64,000 nucleotides of DNA from an uncultured Pelagibacteraceae bacterium (lineage in GTDB: Bacteria; Pseudomonadota; Alphaproteobacteria; Pelagibacterales; Pelagibacteraceae): positions 124,001 through 188,000 of the forward strand of contig CACGUZ010000001.1 of NCBI GenBank assembly GCA_902576375.1, given 5' to 3'. The position numbers and the translations under genes were made by a program. This document shows, in pieces, positions 25,950 through 35,030 of the stretch (position 1 is its first letter; every line of letters starts with the position of its first letter). Below the pieces are notes generated by a model, which was not told the DNA's origin, did no database searches, and worked only from the letters and a program-made list of their open reading frames with translations.

Positions 25950-28025
25950 TTAAATTTTCTCGGAGATCTTTAAAATAAATGCGTAGTCAAAAGCTATTTC
26001 TTCAATTGCACCATCTCTACCTGACTTACCTCCGTGACCTGCGTTCATTTCAGTTTTCAACAAAAGCAATTTATTATCAGTTTTTAAATCTCTAAGTTTA
26101 GCTGTAAATTTTGCTGGTTCGTCGAATAGCACTCTATTATCACTTAAGCTTGTAGTAATTAACATGTGAGGGTAATCCATTTTTTTAATATTATTATATG
26201 GAGCATAAGAATAAATATAATCAAAATGGTCTTTTTTATCTTTTGCATTTCCGAATTCATCAAATTCTCCAACAGTAAGAGGCAAAGAATGATCCAAGTT
26301 AGTTGTTAACGAGTCAACAAACGGTACTGCCATAACAATTCCAAGAAATAATTCTGGAGATTGATTGACTACAGCTCCCATCAACAAACCACCAGCAGAT
26401 CCACCCATACCAATAATTTTTCCTTTCGATGAATATCCTTTTTCAATCAAAAACTTTGCTACGTGTATATAATCTTCAAATGTATTTTTTTTATTAAGAA
26501 GCTTTCCCTCCTTCCACCATTTCATTCCTTTTTCCATTCCCCCTCTAATATGAGCAGTTACCCAAATAATATCTCTGTCAATTAAACTCAATCTAGTTGA
26601 GGAAAAATCTGGAGTCATTGAACTTCCATATGACCCATAGCCATATAAAAGTAAATTTGCTGAACCATTAATTTTTGTTTTTTTGTGTCTGGTAATTGTA
26701 AGTGGAACTAATCTTCCATCATGAGAAGGGCACTCTAGTCTTTCGACTATATAATCATCTGGATTATGACCAGACGGTATTTCTTGTTCTTTTACTAATT
26801 TTTTTTCTTTTGTTTTTAGATTGTATAAATAAGTTTTACCTGGTGTTTTAGGAGACGAATATGACAAGTAAACGGAGTCAGTATTTTTACTTCTTTGTAT
26901 CAACGAAACACTGGGCACAATCACAGATTCATCAGTAAATTTTAATTCTTCCTCGATTCCTGTTTGTTTATTTCTTACGAATAATTTTCCTAATGCATTT
27001 GATTTTTCTCCTCTGATAATCCAATCATTCAAAAATATTAATCCTCCAATTAAAACCTCCTCTTTAGCAGCTATATAAATTTCCCACTTTTGATTTGATA
27101 AATCATCACATCTTTCGATTTTGAAATCCTCTGCATCATCATTAGTATGACAATAAAAATATCCACTCCAAGAATTAACTGAATAAATTACACCCTTTTT
27201 CCTTTTTTTAATTAATTTTGGTTTTGGTTTTTTTTCTGTTACCTCAAAGTAATATTGTTCGGAAGTATTATGATCTGATGTTGTTATAAAAAAATATTTT
27301 TCGTCTGAACTCAAACTTATGCCCACAGTAAACGCTTCACTTTTCTCTTCAAAAATAAGCTCATCATCTTTGACTGATGATCCAATTTTATGTCTAAATA
27401 TTTTTCTTGGCCTATGAAATTCATCAAGCTTTGAATAAAAAAAATATTGGTCGTCTAAACTAAAAGTAATACTTCCACTTGTTTCTTCTATTTTCTCAGT
27501 GACTAATTTTTCTGAGGCAATATTTCTTATGTAAATTGTATAATATTCCGATCCTTTTAAGTCTAAAGAATAACCTAAAAGTTTGTCATTATAACTTACC
27601 TCTAAATCACCTACCCCGAAGTATTCAGTTTTTAATTTTTCTTTTTCTACATCACCGTTCCAAAATTCTTCAACTGTATTACTTCCAATTTTCTTTCTAA
27701 GTTTTATGGAATAATTTCCTACTGCAGTTGTTTTAGTCCAATATTCATATTCTTTGTCTTTAAATTTTAATGATTCATCATCTAACTTTATTCTACCTTT
27801 AATTTCATCAAATAAGATTTTCTGACATTTTTTTGTGTCTTTTAAATTATGTTCTGTAAAATTGTTTTCTTCTTCAAGATATTTCCTTACATCTGGAAGT
27901 AGCTTGGAACTATCTTTTAAAACCTCGAGAATATTATCCTGGTGGATCCAACTATAATTATCTTCCCACGTGGTATTGTGACAAGATTTAAGCTCTGGTT
28001 TTTTTTTAAGTTGTGGTATTTTCAT
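25950..28025 (-). CDS. ptrB: Oligopeptidase B (prolyl oligopeptidase family, S9A)
   Basis: A 691-residue serine peptidase that cleaves short peptides after basic residues. The N-terminal half is the seven-bladed propeller; the C-terminal alpha/beta-hydrolase domain has LLYGYGSYGSSM, HIRGGMEKGMKWW and the nucleophile elbow GGSAGG with Ser543. The later acid and histidine regions (TTSLSDNRVLFDEPAKF, MNAGHGGKSGR) are present. No signal peptide is visible, so it acts in the cytoplasm on peptides, consistent with peptide use as nutrients. It is divergent from the J-domain gene with only 14 bases between ATG codons. Confidence 0.93.
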   Translation of the reverse strand: MKIPQLKKKPELKSCHNTTWEDNYSWIHQDNILEVLKDSSKLLPDVRKYLEEENNFTEHNLKDTKKCQKILFDEIKGRIKLDDESLKFKDKEYEYWTKTTAVGNYSIKLRKKIGSNTVEEFWNGDVEKEKLKTEYFGVGDLEVSYNDKLLGYSLDLKGSEYYTIYIRNIASEKLVTEKIEETSGSITFSLDDQYFFYSKLDEFHRPRKIFRHKIGSSVKDDELIFEEKSEAFTVGISLSSDEKYFFITTSDHNTSEQYYFEVTEKKPKPKLIKKRKKGVIYSVNSWSGYFYCHTNDDAEDFKIERCDDLSNQKWEIYIAAKEEVLIGGLIFLNDWIIRGEKSNALGKLFVRNKQTGIEEELKFTDESVIVPSVSLIQRSKNTDSVYLSYSSPKTPGKTYLYNLKTKEKKLVKEQEIPSGHNPDDYIVERLECPSHDGRLVPLTITRHKKTKINGSANLLLYGYGSYGSSMTPDFSSTRLSLIDRDIIWVTAHIRGGMEKGMKWWKEGKLLNKKNTFEDYIHVAKFLIEKGYSSKGKIIGMGGSAGGLLMGAVVNQSPELFLGIVMAVPFVDSLTTNLDHSLPLTVGEFDEFGNAKDKKDHFDYIYSYAPYNNIKKMDYPHMLITTSLSDNRVLFDEPAKFTAKLRDLKTDNKLLLLKTEMNAGHGGKSGRDGAIEEIAFDYAFILKISEKI

Positions 28026-28039
28026 CAGATCAAAAATAT

Positions 28040-28543
28040 ATGAATATAATAATTTATACAGTGGTTATATTAACCATTTTTTATTTTCTATTACGTTTAA
28101 TAACCAACATTTCATCTAGGAAAATTTCAAAAGGCCTAAGATTTTTTATTATATTGGGATTATTTGCTTTAGCAGTCTTGTTTGCAATCGGTGGAAAATT
28201 TTTATTAACCTTACCTCTTACTTTAGCAAGTTTAGCTTTGTTAAAATTAAAAGGTTTATCTATTTTCCAATTAATTTCTCTTTTTAGACTTATTCAGACA
28301 TTAAGAAGATCTGGTCGCTTTTCTTTTAACCAAGCAGGTACCAATAACGTTTCGTCTATATCAGTTTCAGAGGCATACAAAATTTTAAATTTAGATATGA
28401 GTAAAAAAGTTACCAAAGAAGATGTCAATAAAGCATATATAAAAATCCAAAAAAAAATTCACCCTGACATATCTCCTGAAACTTCAAGATTATCCTCAAT
28501 TGTTAATGAGGCTAAAGATATTGTGTTAAACGATATTTCTTAA
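28040..28543 (+). CDS. Membrane-anchored DnaJ-domain protein
   Basis: A 167-residue protein from ATG 28040; the ORF track's GTG start at 28013 would overlap ptrB and adds nothing conserved. It has hydrophobic helices near the N terminus (IIIYTVVILTIFYFLL) and in residues 45-75, then a C-terminal J domain with the HPD motif in KKIHPDISPE. This resembles the TIM14/Pam18-like J proteins of Alphaproteobacteria, where the J domain stimulates DnaK at the membrane. The J domain is compact. Its stop codon is shared with the convergent GT9 gene (TTAA 28540-28543). Confidence 0.82.
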   Translation: MNIIIYTVVILTIFYFLLRLITNISSRKISKGLRFFIILGLFALAVLFAIGGKFLLTLPLTLASLALLKLKGLSIFQLISLFRLIQTLRRSGRFSFNQAGTNNVSSISVSEAYKILNLDMSKKVTKEDVNKAYIKIQKKIHPDISPETSRLSSIVNEAKDIVLNDIS

Positions 28544-29502
28544 GAAATAATTTCTAAAAATCTCTCAAAAATTCTTTGTGGATCAATTTTATCTTTACCT
28601 AAAGTATTATGTGTGACTGTGCTTTCACCTTCTGGAATTATTGGAAACATTTTTGAGCTATAATTTCCATAAATTAAGGGAGTATCAGCCATTAAAGTAA
28701 TCGTTTTAATACCTAAAGCTGAGGATAAATGACTAAAACTCGTGTCATTACAAATGGATACATTACAATTCTTAATTAATGGTAAAATTTCACTGATGGT
28801 AAAATTATCTAATCGAGTACAAAAATTCTTAAATTTAGATTGTAAAATTTCGTTTAATACCTCCTGTTCTTCTTTCGCCTTACCTGTTGCAAGAAAAAAT
28901 CTGCAATTTTTCATATTTGATATTTTATCAATTACGCTTAAGAAAGTTTTTGCAGGAATTCTTTTTGTAGGTCCAGAACCACCTATGCCCAAGAGAATAT
29001 TTGTAGTTTTTTTATCTATTTGAAATTTTTGTGCTGCTTTCGAAATTGAATCGTTATCGATTTGCACTTCAGGATCTTCGTTAATGTCTAAATCTAAATT
29101 TTCTTTTAAAAATTTTTTAGGAGCCTCAATTATGTGCTGTTTATTTTTTGCGAACAATGGATATTGGTAAATTTTTGGAATACCTGATATTTTAGCAATT
29201 AAATTAAATCTTAGAGATGAATTAAATATAAAAATTTTATCGAACTTATATTTTTTTAAATCGGTTGCTAATTTGAAAATACCAAAAAAACCACTATGTC
29301 TATTATTCATTTTATTATCTCTCTCTAGGATGAGAATTTTATCAATATATTTTGTTTGGTGTAAATATTGATTAGCTTTTGAATTTTCTTTTACCAATAT
29401 ATTTATTGGTGAATTAAATTTTTTGGACAAAGCCTTTATAAATGGTAAGAAAATTATGGTATCTCCAATACCCATTCTGCTCTGAATTGCTAATATTTTC
29501 AT
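28540..29502 (-). CDS. Glycosyltransferase family 9 (heptosyltransferase-like)
   Basis: A 320-residue GT9 protein. The start ILAIQSRMGIGDTIIFLPFI and the C-terminal donor-site block (CNVSICNDTSFSHLSSALGIKTITLMA) match ADP-heptose:LPS heptosyltransferases, as does the LLGIGGSGPTKRIPAKTF segment. It would add a sugar, possibly heptose, to lipopolysaccharide core or another surface glycan. It stands apart from the lpx/waa cluster at 51-57 kb. It is divergent from a DapA-like gene across 48 bases. Sugar donor is unresolved. Confidence 0.85.
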   Translation of the reverse strand: MKILAIQSRMGIGDTIIFLPFIKALSKKFNSPINILVKENSKANQYLHQTKYIDKILILERDNKMNNRHSGFFGIFKLATDLKKYKFDKIFIFNSSLRFNLIAKISGIPKIYQYPLFAKNKQHIIEAPKKFLKENLDLDINEDPEVQIDNDSISKAAQKFQIDKKTTNILLGIGGSGPTKRIPAKTFLSVIDKISNMKNCRFFLATGKAKEEQEVLNEILQSKFKNFCTRLDNFTISEILPLIKNCNVSICNDTSFSHLSSALGIKTITLMADTPLIYGNYSSKMFPIIPEGESTVTHNTLGKDKIDPQRIFERFLEIIS

Positions 29503-29550
29503 ATAGTATTTATAAACTTTACTGAGTATATTTTTATATAAATATTTATT

Positions 29551-30435
29551 ATGACAAAAATAAGTGGAATTTTTGCTGCTTCGATGTCAGTGCTTAACAA
29601 TGATTTAAGCCTGAATGTTGAAAAAACAATAATGCATGCTGAGAAACTTATCGATCAAGGCTGTCATGGTACGGTAATATTTGGAAGTACAGGTCAGTCT
29701 CAATTAATACCTATTTCAGAAAAAATTGATTTACTTAACAATCTCTCAAAAAGCAAATATCCGAATAAACATATAATTGGCACAGGTCTAAACTCTTTAG
29801 GCGAAACAATAAATTTTATGAAGATAGCAATTTCATTGGATCTAAATAAATTTTTAATCATGCCTCCCGCTTATTATAATTATGGTGATACAGAGGTTTT
29901 GGATTTTTATTCTAGAATAATTAATTCAGTGCCAGATTGTAAAATTATTCTTTATAATTTTGAAAAACTTAGTGGTTATAAATTTAGTTTAAGGTGTGTG
30001 GAGACACTTGTTACTAAATTTCCAGAACAAATAGTTGGAGTAAAAGATAGCTCTTACAATTTATACGAAAATTTAAAACTTAAAAATTTTTCAATTTTAC
30101 CTGGTTCAGAAATTAAATTGTTAAAAGGTTTGGAAATAGGATGTTCTGGTATAATAACTGCAACATGCAACGTTACAGCAGAATTATCTAGGCAAGTTTA
30201 TGATGATTTTTTTGCAGGAAAAAAGCAGTTACATAATGATAAGTTATGTGATGTTAGAAGCACTTTTGATAAATATAATCTAATTTCAGGTTTACATACT
30301 TATTGTGCTCAAAATGACAAAATATATAAAAATATTTTACCACCACTAAGTCTTTTAAATCGAAATGATGAGGAAGAATTAATGAATAGATTAAAAGATT
30401 TGGAATTTTATAACAAATCAACCTTGGCGGCATAA
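29551..30435 (+). CDS. Dihydrodipicolinate synthase/N-acetylneuraminate lyase family enzyme
   Basis: A 294-residue class I aldolase of the DapA superfamily. The Schiff-base lysine sits in IVGVKDSSYNL, the phosphate or carboxylate site resembles VIFGSTGQSQLI in place of GTTGE, and the tyrosine is in ILYNFEKLSGYKF. These differences from true DapA (GTTGES and YNVPGRT) make lysine biosynthesis unlikely; a pyruvate-dependent or dehydratase role on a small oxo acid is likelier. It is one base before the start of cfa on the same strand, but a functional link is not obvious. Confidence 0.8.
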   Translation: MTKISGIFAASMSVLNNDLSLNVEKTIMHAEKLIDQGCHGTVIFGSTGQSQLIPISEKIDLLNNLSKSKYPNKHIIGTGLNSLGETINFMKIAISLDLNKFLIMPPAYYNYGDTEVLDFYSRIINSVPDCKIILYNFEKLSGYKFSLRCVETLVTKFPEQIVGVKDSSYNLYENLKLKNFSILPGSEIKLLKGLEIGCSGIITATCNVTAELSRQVYDDFFAGKKQLHNDKLCDVRSTFDKYNLISGLHTYCAQNDKIYKNILPPLSLLNRNDEEELMNRLKDLEFYNKSTLAA

Positions 30436-30436
30436 A

Positions 30437-31624
30437 ATGCAATTAGCAAGATTTCTTAATAAAATTTTCAAAAAAGGCGGTTTTGTGTTAACTGATGCTA
30501 ATTCTAAAGATTATATTATTGGAGAACCAGACAATAACCCTATTAAGTTAAAAATTTTAAATAAAAATCTTCATTATAAGTTGCTATTTCATCCTGATTT
30601 ATATTTTGGTGAGGCATATACTAATGGTGAAATTGTAATTGAAAATGGAACACTTACAGATTTTTTAGATCTTGCCTTAATGAATTTTGGAAGGGGAGAA
30701 TTAAACTTTTTTAGTTATTTAATAAATAGATTAAGGGGATCATATAGATATTTGACTAACTTTAATTTTATTAAAAAATCAAAAATGAATGTATCTCACC
30801 ATTATGATATTAAGGACGACTTATATGACTTATTTTTAGATCCAAAAAGACAATATTCTTGTGCATATTTTAAAAATGAAAATGATAGTTTAGAAACAGC
30901 TCAAAATAATAAAATTCAACATATAATTAAAAAATTAAATATAAAACCTAACCAAAAAGTTTTAGATATTGGATGTGGCTGGGGTTCACTTGCAATCGAT
31001 ATAGCTAAAAGTGCTCAATGTGAAGTAACAGGCATTACTTTATCAGAGAACCAACTTAATTATTGTACCCAAAAAGCTAAAGAATTGAATTTAGAAAATC
31101 AAGTAAAGTTTAAACTAATGGATTATAGAGAATTAAATGAAAAATTTGATAGAATAGTAAGCGTTGGGATGTTTGAACATGTTGGAAGGAAATTTTATAA
31201 AAAATTTTTTAAACAAATCGAAAAAATGTTGAAAGAGGATGGGGTTTCACTGATACACACCATTGGATCTGTAAATCCTCCAAGAGATCCTCATCCATGG
31301 ATTACGAAGTATATTTTTCCTGGTGGTTATACTCCGAGTTTAAGCGAGGTAACCAACCCTATTGAAAAAGCTGGCTTAATAGTGACAGATATTGAGGTTT
31401 TAAGGCTACATTATGCCCACACGTTGAGACATTGGAAAGAAAATTGCTTTAAAAATAAAGATAAAATTATCCAAATGTTTGATGAAAAATTTTTTAGAAT
31501 GTGGGAGTTTTATCTTGCTGGTTGTGAAATGGCATTCAAGTGGGGAGATCAAGTTGTATATCAATTTCAACTTACAAAAAATTATAGATCAACACCTGTG
31601 ACTAGAGACTATATTTATCAATAA
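30437..31624 (+). CDS. cfa: Cyclopropane-fatty-acyl-phospholipid synthase family
   Basis: A 395-residue SAM-dependent methyltransferase that converts unsaturated acyl chains of membrane phospholipids to cyclopropane forms. The SAM-binding motif VLDIGCGWGSLAIDIA is preceded by MNVSHHYDIKDDLYDLFLDP and RQYSCAYF, the diagnostic Cfa signature. MFEHVGRKFYKKFF follows. It is full length. Its stop codon lies inside a nine-base inverted repeat. Related uncharacterised Cfa-like enzymes make other methyl-branched lipids, so the exact product is not fixed. Confidence 0.9.
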   Translation: MQLARFLNKIFKKGGFVLTDANSKDYIIGEPDNNPIKLKILNKNLHYKLLFHPDLYFGEAYTNGEIVIENGTLTDFLDLALMNFGRGELNFFSYLINRLRGSYRYLTNFNFIKKSKMNVSHHYDIKDDLYDLFLDPKRQYSCAYFKNENDSLETAQNNKIQHIIKKLNIKPNQKVLDIGCGWGSLAIDIAKSAQCEVTGITLSENQLNYCTQKAKELNLENQVKFKLMDYRELNEKFDRIVSVGMFEHVGRKFYKKFFKQIEKMLKEDGVSLIHTIGSVNPPRDPHPWITKYIFPGGYTPSLSEVTNPIEKAGLIVTDIEVLRLHYAHTLRHWKENCFKNKDKIIQMFDEKFFRMWEFYLAGCEMAFKWGDQVVYQFQLTKNYRSTPVTRDYIYQ

Positions 31625-31634
31625 ATTATTGATA
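31616..31634. repeat. Short perfect inverted repeat over the cfa stop codon
   Basis: TATCAATAA and TTATTGATA flank a single A and overlap the TAA stop of cfa. A stem-loop of seven or eight A/T pairs is possible. No T tract follows, so a terminator role is weak, and chance is plausible. Confidence 0.3.
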
Positions 31635-31653
31635 GGGTCATTTCTTCTTAGAA

Positions 31654-32853
31654 ATGAAAAAAAAACAAAAAAAATCAAAAAAAAAGCCAAAAACTAAAAA
31701 GAAAAATAAAGTAAACAGAGCTAAAAGAAAAATAAATAAAATTAGAAAAAGCTCTAAAAAACAAAGAAAAAACAAGTTTGTTAAAAAAAAGAAAAAAAAT
31801 AAGTCTAAAAAACTCAAAAAAATAAATTACCAGCCAAAAATAAAAAAAAAACAGAAAGATAGTCTAGTCTTGAAACTAGTTAAATTTCAATTATCTCTCA
31901 AACCTCAATTTAATTTCAAATTTAATTTTGGTTTGGAAAAAAGCATTCAAAGTTTTTTTGATAAGATTTCAGAGACAATTTCTAATTACAAGGTGTTAAA
32001 AACCTTTGAAAAAAGAAGAATAAAAATAGAAAAAATCGAAAGAGAAAGAAAAGAAAAAATCGAAGAAGCAGAGAAGAAAAAAGAAGAAGAAAATTTAAGA
32101 TTAAAGCTGAGGGAGCAAACGCTAAGAGAAGAAGAAAGATTAGAAAAACAGAGGACGAAAGATATAAAATTATTTTTAAGAAAAGAACAAGCGCTTTTAA
32201 GAATCGAACAAGCAGAAAAGCAAAAACAATTTTTAAAACAATTAAGATTAGATAAACAAATTGAAAAATTCAGAATAAGAGAAGTAAAAGAACTAGAAAA
32301 ACTTGAGAAAATTTCCCTAAAAGAAAAAAGAGAAGATTATTCTGGGCTACAAGAGAGAATCGACAAACTTAAAGAAAAATACAGATTACTCAGAGATCAA
32401 AAAATCAAAGAAAGAGTTGAGGCGCTAGGTGTTAAACTTCAAGGTGACGAAGACAGAGAAACCTTATTAGAAAAAGAAAAAGAATATACATTAGCAAGAC
32501 AAAAAGTTGAATTTGCACTTGAGAGCTTTTATAGAAGTGCAAGTAGTTTAGTATTTCAACTCAATAAAAGACATATTACCCGAGATATGTCTATTTTTCG
32601 ATGCATAGATAGACGATTTGAAACTGGAGAGGTTTTTATTAAATGGGACGAGTCATCAGATGATGAGTGGTTATTATTAATTTATATCAAAAATAATTCT
32701 CCAGATGAAGGAATTGTCATTGAGGATAAAACAAACCCTGAAAAAAATCTTTCCCATGAGTTTAGAAGTGTGGACATCTTTAAAGCTTCAGACACCATGG
32801 TTGACTCTTTAACACAGCTCATTGCAAGGAAAAGAGCTAAAAATAATAATTAA
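31654..32853 (+). CDS. Lys-rich coiled-coil protein of unknown function
   Basis: A 399-residue protein in three parts. Residues 1-70 are almost wholly Lys/Arg/Asn/Ser, like a histone tail. Residues about 110-290 are a long charged coiled coil rich in Glu, Lys and Arg (segments such as ERKEKIEEAEKKKEEE). Residues about 300-399 are a more ordinary mixed domain (ITRDMSIFRCIDRRFETGEVF, FIKWDESSDDEWLLLIYI). No signal peptide or membrane helix is seen. I do not recognise a family. The basic head could bind nucleic acid, polyphosphate or acidic membrane surfaces. A small membrane protein gene follows 30 bases later. Confidence 0.75.
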   Translation: MKKKQKKSKKKPKTKKKNKVNRAKRKINKIRKSSKKQRKNKFVKKKKKNKSKKLKKINYQPKIKKKQKDSLVLKLVKFQLSLKPQFNFKFNFGLEKSIQSFFDKISETISNYKVLKTFEKRRIKIEKIERERKEKIEEAEKKKEEENLRLKLREQTLREEERLEKQRTKDIKLFLRKEQALLRIEQAEKQKQFLKQLRLDKQIEKFRIREVKELEKLEKISLKEKREDYSGLQERIDKLKEKYRLLRDQKIKERVEALGVKLQGDEDRETLLEKEKEYTLARQKVEFALESFYRSASSLVFQLNKRHITRDMSIFRCIDRRFETGEVFIKWDESSDDEWLLLIYIKNNSPDEGIVIEDKTNPEKNLSHEFRSVDIFKASDTMVDSLTQLIARKRAKNNN

Positions 32854-32883
32854 ACATTTATATTTAATTAGATATTATCTTAT

Positions 32884-33177
32884 ATGATTTTAGGATCTGC
32901 CTTTTTAATAATATTATATTTAATTTTCAGATACATTATTGCGTGGATCACATATTATAATAATTTAGACCCAAGACTTGGTGAAAGCACGTGGCGATTT
33001 ACTTATGATTATCCAGTAGTCGGTGAGAGAGATATTTCTGATTTGGATGATAAGGATTTTGTTAGATTAAGAAGAAAAAAAAATAAAATTATATTACTAA
33101 TGTACTCAATAGTCTTAGTAATGTTTGTATCCTCCATGTCTTTATTAAGTAAATTTTTATTATTTTTCACAAGTTAG
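32884..33177 (+). CDS. Small membrane protein, unknown function
   Basis: A 97-residue protein with two hydrophobic helices, at about residues 2-22 and 69-94, joined by a polar loop containing RLGESTWRFTYDYPVVGERD. It follows the coiled-coil gene on the same strand by 30 bases, so the two probably form a unit and the coiled coil may be tethered to the membrane through it. No family is recognised. Its end overlaps the convergent DCC gene by 11 bases. Confidence 0.65.
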   Translation: MILGSAFLIILYLIFRYIIAWITYYNNLDPRLGESTWRFTYDYPVVGERDISDLDDKDFVRLRRKKNKIILLMYSIVLVMFVSSMSLLSKFLLFFTS

Positions 33178-33523
33178 ATTTTTTTAGTTGCTTTTTATTT
33201 TTTAAGTAAAGAAAAAAGGCTACTATTTCATATGTAGCTGAAAATATATTAAAGATGATTGGTAATTTAAAAAATTTATAGAGAAATTTATATTTGGGCA
33301 TTTTTTTCCATAATAATAAAAATGCCTCTGCACCTCCTAAAACTTTCTCACCATCTTTGATATGAAGCCTTCTTAAAAGTTGCTTACTGTCTTTAGAAGT
33401 TTCCTTTTCAGCCAACTCATTATCTGTAATATCAACCCAATCGATTTCATCTATCTTTTCTTTTTTATAAAGATCAATTTCGGCCTTACAAATTTTACAA
33501 GAATTATTAAAATAAACTTTCAT
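33167..33523 (-). CDS. DCC-family (DUF393) thiol-disulfide protein
   Basis: A 118-residue protein of the DUF393 'DCC' family, a thioredoxin-like group. The expected N-terminal cysteine pair is in FNNSCKICKAE (CxxC) and the family's DITDNEL and RRLHIKDGEKVLGGAEAFLLLW segments follow. Here the motif is S-C-K-I-C rather than the usual D-x-x-CxxC start. Its role is probably electron or thiol transfer in the cytoplasm; substrates are unknown. It is convergent with the small membrane protein gene and divergent from tldD. Confidence 0.85.
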   Translation of the reverse strand: MKVYFNNSCKICKAEIDLYKKEKIDEIDWVDITDNELAEKETSKDSKQLLRRLHIKDGEKVLGGAEAFLLLWKKMPKYKFLYKFFKLPIIFNIFSATYEIVAFFLYLKNKKQLKKSNL

Positions 33524-33545
33524 AATAAGTGAATTTATTACTAAT

Positions 33546-33573
33546 TTGTCTCAGATATGTACATGTGTAAAAT
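33546..33573 (+). promoter_or_regulatory. Candidate sigma-70 promoter for tldD
   Basis: TTGTCT (33546-33551) and TAAAAT (33568-33573) are separated by 16 bases and lie about 36 bases before tldD. The -10 box differs from TATAAT by one base. In an A/T-rich spacer such matches arise by chance, so this is a moderate call. Confidence 0.4.
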
Positions 33574-33608
33574 ACTCTAGTTGAAAATTTTATGAAACAA
33601 TCTATTTA

Positions 33609-35030
33609 ATGTCTTATATGAGTAATTTCTTTGAAAAATCTGACGTATCTAGAAAAGAGGCTGAAAGTATTATTTCTGACACTTTGCAAAAATGTGATGA
33701 TGGAGAATTGTATCTGGAAAATTCAAAATCTGAATCGATATTATTAGATGATAACAAAATTAAAAATTCCAGTTATAATTCAGATTTAGGATTTGGTTTT
33801 AGAGCTATATCTGATGAAGTAGTCGCTTATTCTCATTCTAATGAGATTTCTAAGAACTCTTTAAAACAATCTTCAGAAAATTTAAAGTCAACTTTAAAAT
33901 CTGTCAAAGGTACTTACAATCATGAAATTCCTAAATCGAATAAAAAGCATTATGACAATATTAATCCTATTGAGCAAAAATCTCTTAATGAAAAAATTAA
34001 AATATTGAACGATGTAAATGATTATTTACGATCTAAAGGTGATAAGGTTAAACAAGTTACAGCTAATTTTTTGGGAGAGCAAAAGTCTGTAGAAATAATT
34101 AGATCTGGTGGAGAGACTTTATCGGATGTCCGTCCTTTAGTAAGATTTAATGTGTCAGTTATGGTGGAGAAAGATGGCAGAAAAGAAACAGGCGTATACG
34201 GTGTTGGTGGAAGACAATCTTATGATTCATATTTAAAAGATGAAAATTGGAAAAGTGTTTGTGACGAAGCTTTAAGGATAGCATCAGTAAATTTAGAGAG
34301 TAAACCCGCGCCAGCAGGTGAGATGAAGGTTGTACTCGGACCTGGGTGGCCAGCAATATTAATTCACGAGGCTGTTGGTCATGGTTTAGAGGGAGATTTC
34401 AATAGAAAGAAAACTTCAGCATTCCATAATCTGATGGGCCAAAAAGTTGCAAGTGAAGGAGTTACAATTATTGACGATGGTACCATTGATAATAGAAGAG
34501 GCAGTCTTACAATTGACGATGAGGGAACACCAACAGAAAGAACTGTTTTAATTGAAAATGGAATTTTAAAAAATTTTATGCAAGACAGGCTCAATGCACG
34601 TTTGATGAAAACAAGATCTACTGGTAGTGGCAGAAGAGAAAACTATAGACATATAGTTCTACCAAGAATGAGAAATACGATGATGTTAAGTGGTAAGCAA
34701 ACCCAAGAAGAAATGATTAAGGCAGTCGACAAAGGTATTTTCGCAGTAAGTTTTGGTGGTGGACAAGTTGATATTACCTCTGGAAAATTTGTATTTAATT
34801 GCACTGAAGCTTATGAAATTGTTAATGGCAAAATTGGATCACCAATTAAGGGCGCAACATTAATTGGAGATGGTCCTTCAATTTTAAAAGAAGTTTCTAT
34901 GGTAGGTAATGATATGATGATGGACCCTGGAATTGGAACATGTGGTAAAGCTGGACAGGGTGTCCCAGTAGGTGTAGCGCAGCCATCTATATTAATAAAT
35001 AAGATGACTGTGGGTGGTACGAAACTTTAA
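33609..35030 (+). CDS. tldD: TldD metalloprotease subunit
   Basis: A 473-residue TldD. The zinc-binding HEAVGHGLEGD begins at His253 and gives the HExxxH motif, followed by DDGTIDNRRGSLTIDDEGTP and the C-terminal ILKEVSMVGNDMMMDPGIG(T)CGK block. TldD pairs with TldE/PmbA as a heterodimeric zinc protease that degrades unfolded peptides and, in some bacteria, trims ribosomally made peptide natural products. The next gene is its partner, starting immediately after the stop. A start at 33618 is equally possible (MSNFFEKS). Confidence 0.95.
   Translation: MSYMSNFFEKSDVSRKEAESIISDTLQKCDDGELYLENSKSESILLDDNKIKNSSYNSDLGFGFRAISDEVVAYSHSNEISKNSLKQSSENLKSTLKSVKGTYNHEIPKSNKKHYDNINPIEQKSLNEKIKILNDVNDYLRSKGDKVKQVTANFLGEQKSVEIIRSGGETLSDVRPLVRFNVSVMVEKDGRKETGVYGVGGRQSYDSYLKDENWKSVCDEALRIASVNLESKPAPAGEMKVVLGPGWPAILIHEAVGHGLEGDFNRKKTSAFHNLMGQKVASEGVTIIDDGTIDNRRGSLTIDDEGTPTERTVLIENGILKNFMQDRLNARLMKTRSTGSGRRENYRHIVLPRMRNTMMLSGKQTQEEMIKAVDKGIFAVSFGGGQVDITSGKFVFNCTEAYEIVNGKIGSPIKGATLIGDGPSILKEVSMVGNDMMMDPGIGTCGKAGQGVPVGVAQPSILINKMTVGGTKL

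Noticed and set aside
28013-28039. GTG start extension of the J-domain protein
   Set aside because: It would overlap the ptrB start and adds nine residues without conservation; ATG 28040 is preferred.
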